From positions 372,001-436,000 of the forward strand of contig CAWKHX010000002.1 of the NCBI GenBank assembly GCA_963849605.1: a stretch of DNA of 64,000 nt, given 5' to 3'. Positions within the stretch are counted from its first letter, which is position 1; each line of letters opens with the position of its first letter. Shown piece by piece: positions 55,573-62,744 of the stretch. The notes below the pieces were generated by a model. The model did not search any database. It was given only the letters and a program-made list of their open reading frames with translations, and had not been told where the DNA came from. Both the position numbers and the translations under genes were made by a program. The DNA comes from DASPHG01 sp963849605. Its GTDB lineage: Bacteria; Actinomycetota; Thermoleophilia; Solirubrobacterales; Thermoleophilaceae.

Positions 55573-57730
55573 TCCGGCGCGACTTCGGCGGGTCGCCCAG
55601 GCGCTTGCCGCCGTAGATCACGTCGCCGTTCTTGCGCTGGTAGGTGAGCCACGACAGCGCCGGGCGCTGGCTCACGCCCGGCTTGCTGTAGTCGCACACG
55701 CCGCCGGGGAACGCTTCCTGGAGGCGCTGCCACTGCTCGTCGGTGAACTCGACCGGGTAGTCGTCCCGGCGCATCGGCTTGAGCTGGCATTTCATGACGT
55801 CGTCGGTCATCGGCTCGTCGGCCCCGAGCCGGGGCGTCCCATACGCGGCGACCGTCTGGTCGCACACCTCCGACGGCTGCTCGTTCCCGTGCCCGTCGGT
55901 GCAGCGCGCGGCCACCGCGTCGGGCTTGTTCTCAATGATCTTCTTGGCCAGCGGCACCTTGCGGTGGTCCGCGTCGACGCGCTCCAGCCAGCCGTCGATG
56001 GCGAACACGGCGTCCTGGGAGAAGGACGGATCGCCCACCAGCGGCACCTGCCCGCGCCAAAGGATTTGGTTGGCGGCGGTGCCGAAGTTGCGCAGGAGAC
56101 GCGCGCGCATGGCGTACGTGCGGAAGACGTCGTGGAAGGCGCCGGGGTCGGGGCCCCGGAGGTCGATGATCGCGACCTTGTCGAGGTTGTTCGCAGAGTT
56201 GATCGCACCGGTTCGGTAGAGCCGTCTGAGCGCGACCGGGTCAGCAGCGGTCCGCTCCGCCGTGATGTTGAGGTCGAGGTCCCCGCCGCCGATGTGCGTG
56301 TTGAAGTCGACGAACTGCGCCGCCGAGATGCGTCCCTGCCGGAGGCCCTTCATGCCGTACTGGATGCCGACGTTGTCGAAGCCCCGGCGCGCGAATCCCT
56401 GCGGATCGCGGCCGAAGGCATTGACCATGTAGTCCTGGAGCGTGCAGCGCACGCCGTCGGGGTTGGTGTTCTCGTCGTAGACCTGATCCTCGGGAACGCC
56501 CGGGCACGGGCGCGTCGGCTCACCCGAGTTCGGGATCACCGTCGTGAACGTGACCGGATTCGCCGGGTTCGGGTGGTCGAAGAACGCGGTCGTCGCGTTC
56601 GCGTCGTAGGTGACCCCGGGATCCCACCGCATCGGGCTCTCGAGGTACTGGAGCCCGAAGTAGTACTCCTCGTACTGCATCGCGGACGACCACACGTCCG
56701 TGAACGAGCACTGGGGCGTGATGCCCTGGTAGATGCCGGGATAGGCGTTCGCGACCTGATGCTGGACGAGCGAACCGCCGGAGCAGCCGCTGCCGATCGT
56801 CCAGCGCGCGGTCCCGTAGGTGTCGATGACGTGCTCCTTCGTCATCACGAGCGACTCGGCCTGCGTCAACAGGTTGCAGTTGTGCCCGGCGTGGTCGAGC
56901 GCGTGCGACATCACGATGAAGCCGCCGCCCAGGACCTTCGGCAGGAGAACGCTCGGCGCCTCGGCTGACATGTACTGCGTGTCGCACGAGAAGCCGTGCG
57001 TGATGACGAGCCGCCGGTTCGACTGGGGCTGCGGCGCATTCGCCGTCCACGGCTGCTCGGGGTCGAACAGGGTCGCGATCGCGTACTGGTCGCGGTCGAG
57101 GTAGCCGACCTCGAGGCGGATGATGAACGGCACCGTCACGCCCTCGGTGGTCGTCGTGGTCTCGATTTGATCTTCGGGCGGCGGGTTCTCCGGGTCGTAC
57201 TCCTCGAACGGGCCGCCGTCACTGTTCGACGAGATGCCCGGAAGCGCCTGGCCATCCTGAGACGCGCCCTTCGGCAGGTAGAAGAAGCGGAACGACGTGG
57301 GCTCGTTGCACTGGTCGTCCTCCGCCGTGTCCTGGCACGCCCAGGGCTGGATCTGCGGGCCGGCGAGCACGGGGCCGCCGATCGGATGGTTCCGGACCGC
57401 CAGCCGCGCCGCACCACCGTGACGGACGCGCGCCACGAGCCGCGTCTTGCCGTCGCGCAGATCGGTGACGAGCCCCTGCAGCCGGCGGCGCCCGACCCGG
57501 TCGAGGGACCTGGTGACATTCCGCCGGCCCGCGAACAGCTTCACGCGCGAGGCGCGGACTCCGCGGGGGACCTTCACCTGGACGAGCGCGTCGCCGCCGG
57601 ACACCAGGTCGGCGCGGTTGGAGAGCACCTTGATCTTCGGCACCGGGGTCGCGGCACCGGCCGATGGCGTGCCAAGCACCGCCCCCGCCAGGCACGCGCC
57701 CACCAACAGCATCGCCCGCTTCCTCACCAC
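55562..57730 (-). CDS. Secreted DUF6351 family protein (alpha/beta-hydrolase-like)
   Basis: 722 aa from a GTG at 57730. Signal peptide (about residues 1-28, RAMLLVGACLAGAVLGTPSAGA), an N-terminal beta-sandwich-like domain, then a large domain with RRLVITHGFSCDTQY and the nucleophile-type TIGSGCSGGSLVQH, as in tannase-like hydrolases. DUF6351 is common in actinomycetes and some degradative bacteria; the reaction is unknown. A conserved LDLNITAERTAADP and CDYSKPGVSQ near the C-terminus. Convergent with the APH gene. Confidence 0.78.
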   Translation of the reverse strand: MVRKRAMLLVGACLAGAVLGTPSAGAATPVPKIKVLSNRADLVSGGDALVQVKVPRGVRASRVKLFAGRRNVTRSLDRVGRRRLQGLVTDLRDGKTRLVARVRHGGAARLAVRNHPIGGPVLAGPQIQPWACQDTAEDDQCNEPTSFRFFYLPKGASQDGQALPGISSNSDGGPFEEYDPENPPPEDQIETTTTTEGVTVPFIIRLEVGYLDRDQYAIATLFDPEQPWTANAPQPQSNRRLVITHGFSCDTQYMSAEAPSVLLPKVLGGGFIVMSHALDHAGHNCNLLTQAESLVMTKEHVIDTYGTARWTIGSGCSGGSLVQHQVANAYPGIYQGITPQCSFTDVWSSAMQYEEYYFGLQYLESPMRWDPGVTYDANATTAFFDHPNPANPVTFTTVIPNSGEPTRPCPGVPEDQVYDENTNPDGVRCTLQDYMVNAFGRDPQGFARRGFDNVGIQYGMKGLRQGRISAAQFVDFNTHIGGGDLDLNITAERTAADPVALRRLYRTGAINSANNLDKVAIIDLRGPDPGAFHDVFRTYAMRARLLRNFGTAANQILWRGQVPLVGDPSFSQDAVFAIDGWLERVDADHRKVPLAKKIIENKPDAVAARCTDGHGNEQPSEVCDQTVAAYGTPRLGADEPMTDDVMKCQLKPMRRDDYPVEFTDEQWQRLQEAFPGGVCDYSKPGVSQRPALSWLTYQRKNGDVIYGGKRLGDPPKSRRIKK

Positions 57731-57858
57731 CAGGGGGAATCTACTCGGCTGCGGATTACGGGTGCGGGTACCCGCCCCCACGGACACAGGGCTCCCCCAC
57801 TGTCTCGACGGCGCGCCGAACGTACCGTCGGCTCGACCCCAATTCGGAGGAGCTCACC

Positions 57859-58497
57859 ATGAAGACCGCACTCAAGATCATCGGAGCCTCGTTCGTCGCT
57901 TTGGCCGTTCTCGGCGGCGCCATTTACGCCGCCGCGCAGGCACTCGAGACGAACAAGACTCACACCGACAGGATCTCCCGAACAGTCGACCACGTCGTAA
58001 TCAAGGCTGAGTCGGGCGACATCGAGGTCGTACCGGGCGGACGTTCCGTCGAGGTCGAGCGGACGGAGCACTACGTGCTCGACTCACCCGACGAGAGCCG
58101 GACCCTGGAGGATGGAGTCCTGACGATCGAAAGCGAATGCGACAGCGTCCTCCCGCCCTTCTGCGCGTCGGACTACCGCGTCGAGGTGCCTGACGGCGTG
58201 ACCGTCGACGTGCGAACGTACGTTGGCGACATCGACGTCGAGGCGATCACCGGGCGGCGGATCGAGGCCCGCGCATACGTGGGCGATGTCCACGTCGATG
58301 CGGCTCGCAAGGGCGACGTCACGGCTCGCACGAACGTCGGTGATGTCGACGTCGAGATGCCGCGAGGCACCTACGCCATCGATTCGGACACGGCGGTCGG
58401 CGACTCGGACGTCGCGGGCCTGATCGCCTTTGACCGAGCGCAGCATGCGCTGGACGCGCGTGCCGACGTGGGAACCGTCGACGTAGCGGCTCGGTAA
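57859..58497 (+). CDS. Membrane-anchored DUF4097 (beta-helix) protein
   Basis: 212 aa; GGAGGAG 6 nt upstream of the ATG. One N-terminal membrane segment (about residues 5-28), then four to five short beta repeats: GDIEVVPGG, YVGDIDVEAI, YVGDVHVDAA, NVGDVDVEMP, AVGDSDVAG, DVGTVDVAAR. Such DUF4097/adhesin-like repeats form a right-handed beta-helix of a membrane-bound domain. Function unknown; members are often near two-component or anti-sigma systems, neither of which is here. Confidence 0.78.
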   Translation: MKTALKIIGASFVALAVLGGAIYAAAQALETNKTHTDRISRTVDHVVIKAESGDIEVVPGGRSVEVERTEHYVLDSPDESRTLEDGVLTIESECDSVLPPFCASDYRVEVPDGVTVDVRTYVGDIDVEAITGRRIEARAYVGDVHVDAARKGDVTARTNVGDVDVEMPRGTYAIDSDTAVGDSDVAGLIAFDRAQHALDARADVGTVDVAAR

Positions 58498-58541
58498 TTC
58501 GTGGACTGCGTGGTCGGCGAGGCCCTACACTCACCCTTGAG

Positions 58542-58560
58542 GGTCGGGCCTCGCCCGACC
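58542..58560 (+). promoter_or_regulatory. Perfect 8-bp hairpin in the leader of the small basic protein
   Basis: GGTCGGGC-CTC-GCCCGACC, 45 nt after the DUF4097 stop and 85 nt before the next ATG, without a T-run. Either ends the DUF4097 message or folds in the leader of the 55-aa protein. A weak -10-like TACACT (58526-58531) lies just upstream, which would place the hairpin near the 5' end of the next transcript. Confidence 0.4.
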
Positions 58561-58644
58561 GCAGCAGTGCCCCGCGTTTCAGCAGTCGTTGCCTAGCCGC
58601 ATCCTCCGCGTTTCGCAGTGCACATACCCCGGAGGAGGACAGAA

Positions 58645-58812
58645 ATGGCCTCAAGCGGCAAGCGGAAGACGACGATGGCGAAGCTCAACCGTGAGCGCAA
58701 GCTGATCGAGAAGCGGGTGCAGAAGCAGGCCAAGAAGCAGGCGCGCCGGCTGGCGGCGGAATCGCCCACCGGGCCGCCGGCCACGGAAGCCCTGGGCCCC
58801 GACGAGCAGTAG
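58645..58812 (+). CDS. Small highly basic protein (55 aa)
   Basis: ATG at 58645 with strong GGAGGAGGA 6 nt upstream. Product starts MASSGKRKTTMAKLNRERKL and continues with alternating Lys/Arg/Glu/Gln in one long amphipathic helix (EKRVQKQAKKQARRL). Similar short basic actinobacterial proteins are known; function, possibly nucleic-acid or ribosome binding, is unproven. Seven nt before the next gene, so they are probably co-expressed. Confidence 0.7.
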   Translation: MASSGKRKTTMAKLNRERKLIEKRVQKQAKKQARRLAAESPTGPPATEALGPDEQ

Positions 58813-58819
58813 CCGGTCC

Positions 58820-59788
58820 ATGGCCTCGAGGTGGGCCGATCTCAGGGCATTCGGTCACCGGCACCGCACCGCGGTCACGATCGTGGGATCGGTCGGGACG
58901 GCGGCGGCGATCGTCGTTGCGCTGGCAGGGCACCGCGACGAGTTCGAGCAAGCGCTCTCGGCGGTTCCGCTGTGGCTGCTCGCGGTGGCAACGCTGCTTC
59001 AGATTGCGGCTCTGCTGGCCCGCAGCGAGGCGTGGCATCTGACGATCGAGGCCGCCGGCGGGCGCGTCGAGCGGCGCGTGCTGTTCCGCGCTTCGAGCGT
59101 GCAGGTCCTGGGCGGCGTCATCAACGGGCATCTCGGCGTCGCTGCGCGAATCGCAGCGCTCCGGCGCTCCTCGCCGGACGTGAGCCCCCAGGTGCCGACC
59201 CTGATCGCCGCCGAGTTTCCGATCATCGCCGTGGAGGCCGCCCTGGCGGCGCTGACTTCGTTCACGCTCATCGGGCCGCTCGGACTTCCGTGGTGGTTGC
59301 CGCTGATCCTGCTGGGGGTGATCGGCGCGGCGAGCGCCGGGCTACGGCATCTCGCGCTCCGCAAGGGCCGCGAACTGTGGAAAGGACTCGCCGTCCTGCG
59401 AAGCCTGCGCGGGGGAAGCCGCGTCGTCGCGTTCGTCCTGGTCGCGGTCTTCGCTCAGATCTTCCGCAACTGGATGCTCCTCCACGCCGTCGGCGTCGAC
59501 GCATCGTTCTTCGACGCGATCGCCGTTCTGATCGCGTTGGTGACGCTCAGCCAGCTGCCGGTCGGACCGAGCGTGGGAGCGGCGGCGGCCGTGCTGATAC
59601 TCGGCAGCGACGGGGTGGCCGCGGCGGCTGCCGCGGGCGTCTTGCTGACGGCCACGGGCACCGCCGGCGGGCTCTGCTTCGCCGCCTGGGCGGGCGCAGA
59701 CCGGCTGTGGGTGGGGCGCGACCGCGCTCGCGCAAACGAGCCCGCGAGAATCGCGGGCTCGTCCGGGTCGGCGTCGATCACCTCCTAG
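58820..59788 (+). CDS. UPF0104/LPG-synthase-TM-like membrane protein
   Basis: 322 aa. Seven to eight membrane segments with LLARSEAWHLTIEAAGGRV, VQVLGGVINGHLGVAARIAAL and SQLPVGPSVGAAAAVLIL, typical of the flippase-like lysylphosphatidylglycerol-synthase transmembrane family (UPF0104). Members handle lipid-linked substrates. The C-terminal about 30 residues are hydrophilic (RANEPARIAGSSGS). Start ATG at 58820, closely after the basic-protein gene. Convergent with the gene at 59785. Confidence 0.78.
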   Translation: MASRWADLRAFGHRHRTAVTIVGSVGTAAAIVVALAGHRDEFEQALSAVPLWLLAVATLLQIAALLARSEAWHLTIEAAGGRVERRVLFRASSVQVLGGVINGHLGVAARIAALRRSSPDVSPQVPTLIAAEFPIIAVEAALAALTSFTLIGPLGLPWWLPLILLGVIGAASAGLRHLALRKGRELWKGLAVLRSLRGGSRVVAFVLVAVFAQIFRNWMLLHAVGVDASFFDAIAVLIALVTLSQLPVGPSVGAAAAVLILGSDGVAAAAAAGVLLTATGTAGGLCFAAWAGADRLWVGRDRARANEPARIAGSSGSASITS

Positions 59789-60102
59789 CGATTCCGTCTG
59801 TGCCTCGCGTGGTGTGCTCCCCGCTTGCGGTTGCTCGCCACGTACCTGTCTTTGGACGTGTCGTACGGGTCGAGACCCGCCGCCGCGCGCAGGGCGGAGA
59901 TCGCGTCCCACGTCGGGCCGGTGGGCGGCTCGACCCACACGTGCGTGTCCTTGGACACGTCGTACGGGTCCAGGCCGGCCGCCGTGCGCAGGGTGGCGAT
60001 TGCCTCCGACGTCGGGCCGGAGTCGGCCGACGCGACAGACGCGGGGCCGAGGGCTGCGAGCACTGCGGCGAGCCCAATAATGCGTGTGCAGACCTTGAGC
60101 AT
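59785..60102 (-). CDS. Small secreted protein with two internal 33-residue repeats
   Basis: 105 aa. ATG at 60102 with AAAGGA upstream. Signal peptide about residues 1-26 (IIGLAAVLAALGPASVASA). Two tandem repeats, residues 31-55 and 64-88, share the pattern AI-x-LR-AAGLDPYD-SKD; each begins with a Trp/Thr-Asp helix and ends before a basic tail (NRKRGAHHARHRRNR). The His/Arg-rich tail could bind nucleic acid, wall polymer or metal. No known family. Confidence 0.72.
   Translation of the reverse strand: MLKVCTRIIGLAAVLAALGPASVASADSGPTSEAIATLRTAAGLDPYDVSKDTHVWVEPPTGPTWDAISALRAAAGLDPYDTSKDRYVASNRKRGAHHARHRRNR
59839..60012 (-). repeat. Two 75-nt repeat copies, offset by 99 nt
   Basis: Copy 1 at 59938-60012 and copy 2 at 59839-59913, in phase with the coding frame. 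They encode the paired LR-x-AAGLDPYD-SKD repeats and share long identical stretches such as GACGTGTCGTACGGGTC-like runs on the plus strand, so the duplication is recent or under purifying selection at the codon level. Confidence 0.8.
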
Positions 60103-60230
60103 GGTGGTCCTTTCGGTCGTGGGGCTCATCACGACGACCGTACGAGCGCGCTCGTGCCGTGGCATCGGCAGAACTGCCCAGATTGCGGCTGTGCGCCGCC
60201 TATGTTGGGCGGACGGTCCCGAGCCCGACG

Positions 60231-60236
60231 TATGCT
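60231..60236 (+). promoter_or_regulatory. -10-like element for a leaderless small gene
   Basis: TATGCT ends 6 nt before the GTG at 60243, which is the spacing expected if transcription starts at or beside the start codon. A -35 box is not clear. Confidence 0.4.
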
Positions 60237-60242
60237 CACTTC

Positions 60243-60425
60243 GTGCGCGCGCTTCTGGACGGCGGACCGCTGACAGGCAGGGACGTCGAAGTCGAGCCCG
60301 TGGAGGGGCGGCCGCCGAAGACGATCGACCTTCCCGACGAGAAGGGCGGCACATACCGGTACTGCCTGGAGCAGTGGACCCAGGAGGGCATGACCGCGAC
60401 GTACACCTTTCTCTACGCCGTCTAG
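60243..60425 (+). CDS. Small conserved-type protein (60 aa)
   Basis: GTG at 60243. Product VRALLDGGPLTGRDVEVEPV ... GGTYRYCLEQWTQEGMTATYTFLYAV. The Tyr/Thr/Phe-rich end and GRPPKTIDLP look like a small beta-rich protein; I recall similar 60-aa actinobacterial proteins but cannot name a family. A longer GTG start at 60159 is open, but its extra residues look non-coding. A TATGCT box directly upstream supports a leaderless message. Confidence 0.6.
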   Translation: MRALLDGGPLTGRDVEVEPVEGRPPKTIDLPDEKGGTYRYCLEQWTQEGMTATYTFLYAV

Positions 60426-60439
60426 GCAAGCGACCGTCG

Positions 60440-61309
60440 ATGAGTGAGGACGGAAGCGCCGTCGCCCGGGCAAAAGCGCAGGTGGCCGCCGTGCGCGACG
60501 ACCCGAGCGGGCGTCTTGCATTGATCACGCGGACGTACCACGGCCCGACCGGTCGCGCCCCGCAGCACCTCCCGTTCAGGCGGGCGGCGCTCTCGTTCAT
60601 GCACTGGCAGGTGCAACGGGGCGTTCTCAACCCAATGGACAGCTCGCCGCCCGGCAGCCCGTGGTGGCGCAGCATCAACGAACGCCTGCTGCTGGATGGA
60701 TGCGAGTCCGTCGCGCTCACGGCTGGCCTGTCAGGGCAGCACCCTTCCCCGAGCGTCCGGCTGTGGCTCGCGTTCATCGAGACGCCGACTGCGCGGAACT
60801 GGTACCGGGCCCACAACGCGAGCATCGTCACCGCTTATCTGGAACACCGGGGGCTCGCCGAGGCGGAAAGCGTGCCAGAGCGCTTCTTCATGAATGTCGC
60901 GCTCGGTCGCGTCCTGTATGCCCACGCCCTCGTCGGCGCGCGACGGCTGGCGCTGGGACGGTTCGCACCGCTCGGGCGCCTGCTCGGCGATCCGCGGCTC
61001 GGGATGGCGGGGGCGTTCCTTTCGCTCGGTCGCGTGCTCCCCGACCGCTATCCGCTCGCCGATGACGTCGATACCTACCTCGCCGACGAGAATCGTCTCG
61101 GGCGGCTACTCGACTATTCCGTGATCACTCCTCGGCTCCAGCGCGTGTACGAATGGTCGGCCGCGGAGCTTGGCGAACCACGCCTGCTCGACCTGATTCG
61201 TGACGGGAACCCCATCTACGCCTGGCCGTTCGAGGAGCGACACGTATGGCACGCGCCGGACATGCCACTGGCGGGACGGGTCCTCGAACGGGCGACCAGA
61301 ACGCGGTAA
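60440..61309 (+). CDS. Conserved hypothetical protein (289 aa)
   Basis: Helix-rich, soluble or peripherally membrane-bound protein without a signal peptide. Notable blocks: ALITRTYHGPTGRAPQHLPFRRAA, ALSFMHWQVQRGVLNP, FIETPTARNWYRAHNASIV and ERFFMNVALGRVLYAHALVG. The MHWQ / RNWYRAHN His residues could be metal ligands. I recognise it as a type present in actinomycetes but cannot assign a family. ATG at 60440, 14 nt after the 60-aa gene, so they may form a unit. Confidence 0.65.
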   Translation: MSEDGSAVARAKAQVAAVRDDPSGRLALITRTYHGPTGRAPQHLPFRRAALSFMHWQVQRGVLNPMDSSPPGSPWWRSINERLLLDGCESVALTAGLSGQHPSPSVRLWLAFIETPTARNWYRAHNASIVTAYLEHRGLAEAESVPERFFMNVALGRVLYAHALVGARRLALGRFAPLGRLLGDPRLGMAGAFLSLGRVLPDRYPLADDVDTYLADENRLGRLLDYSVITPRLQRVYEWSAAELGEPRLLDLIRDGNPIYAWPFEERHVWHAPDMPLAGRVLERATRTR

Positions 61310-61356
61310 GCGCACCCTTGCATTCGAGCATCGGGGGTGGGAGAGTCGAGTTACCG

Positions 61357-61378
61357 GGCCCGGCGGCGGTGCCGGGCC
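61357..61378 (+). promoter_or_regulatory. Perfect 8-bp hairpin just before a ribosome site
   Basis: GGCCCGGC-n6-GCCGGGCC ends 6 nt before GGAAGG of the gene at 61397. No T-run. It may end the preceding transcript or stabilise the 5' end of the next. Confidence 0.4.
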
Positions 61379-61396
61379 GCAATTGGAAGGATTCGC

Positions 61397-61759
61397 ATGG
61401 CTGATCGCCTGCTGTTCATCAGCTGGGGCAAGCCTGTCCCGGGTCGCGAGGAACGCGGACTCGAAGTCTTCAACGAGGCCATCGGCATCTGCGGACGGAT
61501 GCAGCAGGAGGGCCGCATCGAGAAGTTCGACGTTGTGCTGTTCCAGCCCAACGGCGACCTCAACGGCTACATCCAGCTCCACGGATCGGCGGAGCAGATC
61601 GCCGCTGTCCACGAGGACGAGGAGTTCCGGCGCAACACCGTCGATGCGAGCCTGGTTGTCAACCAGCTTCGCCACATCGATGGTGTGACGAACGAGGAAA
61701 TCGCTCGCCAGATGTCGCTGTACCAGGAGAGCGTCGCCCGAGTTCCCCAGGCCGTCTGA
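61397..61759 (+). CDS. Conserved hypothetical protein (120 aa), ferredoxin-like fold possible
   Basis: ATG at 61397 with GGAAGG upstream. Product MADRLLFISWGKPVPGREER ... with GLEVFNEAIGICGRMQQEGRI, FDVVLFQPNGDLNGYIQLHG and LVVNQLRHIDGVTNEEI. Alternating strand-helix pattern and lack of a signal peptide suggest a small cytoplasmic alpha/beta protein. I recognise the type as a conserved uncharacterised family (dimeric-ferredoxin-like), not a function. Confidence 0.68.
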   Translation: MADRLLFISWGKPVPGREERGLEVFNEAIGICGRMQQEGRIEKFDVVLFQPNGDLNGYIQLHGSAEQIAAVHEDEEFRRNTVDASLVVNQLRHIDGVTNEEIARQMSLYQESVARVPQAV

Positions 61760-61943
61760 CCTTGATGGCGCATCCGTCTAGGCCCGGTGCCACCCTGTCG
61801 GGATCGACGAGGATCCCCGACACCCGCTGATCGCCGCTCACATCGAAGCGATCGCGAACCGGGCCGAGACGGATGCAAAGCGGCTCGCTTCGACCCTGCT
61901 AGGACGCTCTTGGCCGGGCGGACCGCGGGACCGGAGTGAGCCC

Positions 61944-62042
61944 GTGGCGCTTCATTGGGTCCGCCGCTGGGGGCCGAGCAGGGTTGGCCCGTCGGCGCCG
62001 GCGTGCACTTGCACCACCGGCCTCTGCGCCATCTGCAACTAG
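61944..62042 (+). CDS. Possible cysteine-rich small protein (32 aa)
   Basis: GTG at 61944 preceded by GGAGTGA with good spacing. Product VALHWVRRWGPSRVGPSAP then ACTCTTGLCAICN, i.e. CxC-x4-CxxC at the very C-terminus, a plausible metal-binding knot. The same frame is open upstream (LIAAHIEAIANRAETDAKRL...) without a start codon, so this may instead be the 3' part of a longer gene whose start is lost to an indel. The 184-nt gap 61760-61943 holds nothing else I recognise. Confidence 0.35.
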   Translation: MALHWVRRWGPSRVGPSAPACTCTTGLCAICN

Positions 62043-62674
62043 CCGATTAGGCCCAGCCGCATCGCCTTCGCGACGGCGCCGGCCCGGTCGCGCACGTCGA
62101 GCTTGCCGTAGACGTTCTGGAAGTGCGTCCGGACGGTGGCCCGGCTTAGAACCAGCTCGTCGGCGATCGCCGGCCCACCGTGTCCGTTCGCCGCGAGCTG
62201 CAACAGCTCGAGCTCTCGCGGCGTGAGCGGCTCAGCGGGCTGAAGCTCATCCGGGAACAGCGCCAGCTCCTCACCAGACAAGCTGGCCGGCGCGAACCCA
62301 GCGAGGTAAAGGCCGGGCATCGCCTCAGCGATCCCTCGCGCGGCGACTGTCACGGGAGCCCTGTCACCGCCTTCCAGCGTGAGGGCCTTCAGGGCCACCT
62401 GGCCTTCGTCGCACATATGGGCCCACGCCGTCTCGAAAGTCGTCATGGCGAACGGCACGACGATGTCGGGCACTCGGCGTGACAGGAGCTCGCCGCGGCT
62501 CAGTCGCAGTGTCATGCATGCGGCTGTGTTGGCATGTCTGAAGCGGCGGCTCTCGTCCATCAGCACGAGCGGGACCGGGCTGCGAGCGAAGGTCGGGGTC
62601 CAGCGGCCGCGGCTGGTTGCGGGCGCCCTGCACGACGTCGGTCGCACGTTCCAGCGCGTGGAGCAACCCCCCAC
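62039..62674 (-). CDS. PAS-LuxR transcriptional regulator
   Basis: About 200 aa. PAS-like N-terminal part (PLVLMDESRRFRHANTAACM and LSRGELLSRRVPDIV), then LuxR HTH (LTPRELELLQLAANG, VLSRATVRTHFQNVYGKL). Binds DNA through the HTH; ligand unknown. The first about 35 residues look frame-shifted or non-native (GCSTRWNVRPTSCRAPAT), while a more natural helix (LLHALERATDVVQGARNQ) lies in the next frame, so the 5' end may contain an indel. Divergent from the HD-GYP gene. Confidence 0.7.
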   Translation of the reverse strand: MGGCSTRWNVRPTSCRAPATSRGRWTPTFARSPVPLVLMDESRRFRHANTAACMTLRLSRGELLSRRVPDIVVPFAMTTFETAWAHMCDEGQVALKALTLEGGDRAPVTVAARGIAEAMPGLYLAGFAPASLSGEELALFPDELQPAEPLTPRELELLQLAANGHGGPAIADELVLSRATVRTHFQNVYGKLDVRDRAGAVAKAMRLGLIG

Positions 62675-62744
62675 CCATTTGGCGCAAAAATACGTCTTTT
62701 GACCGAGTTCCGCGCCGCCTCGGCCTGGGAACTCTGTTCACAGG

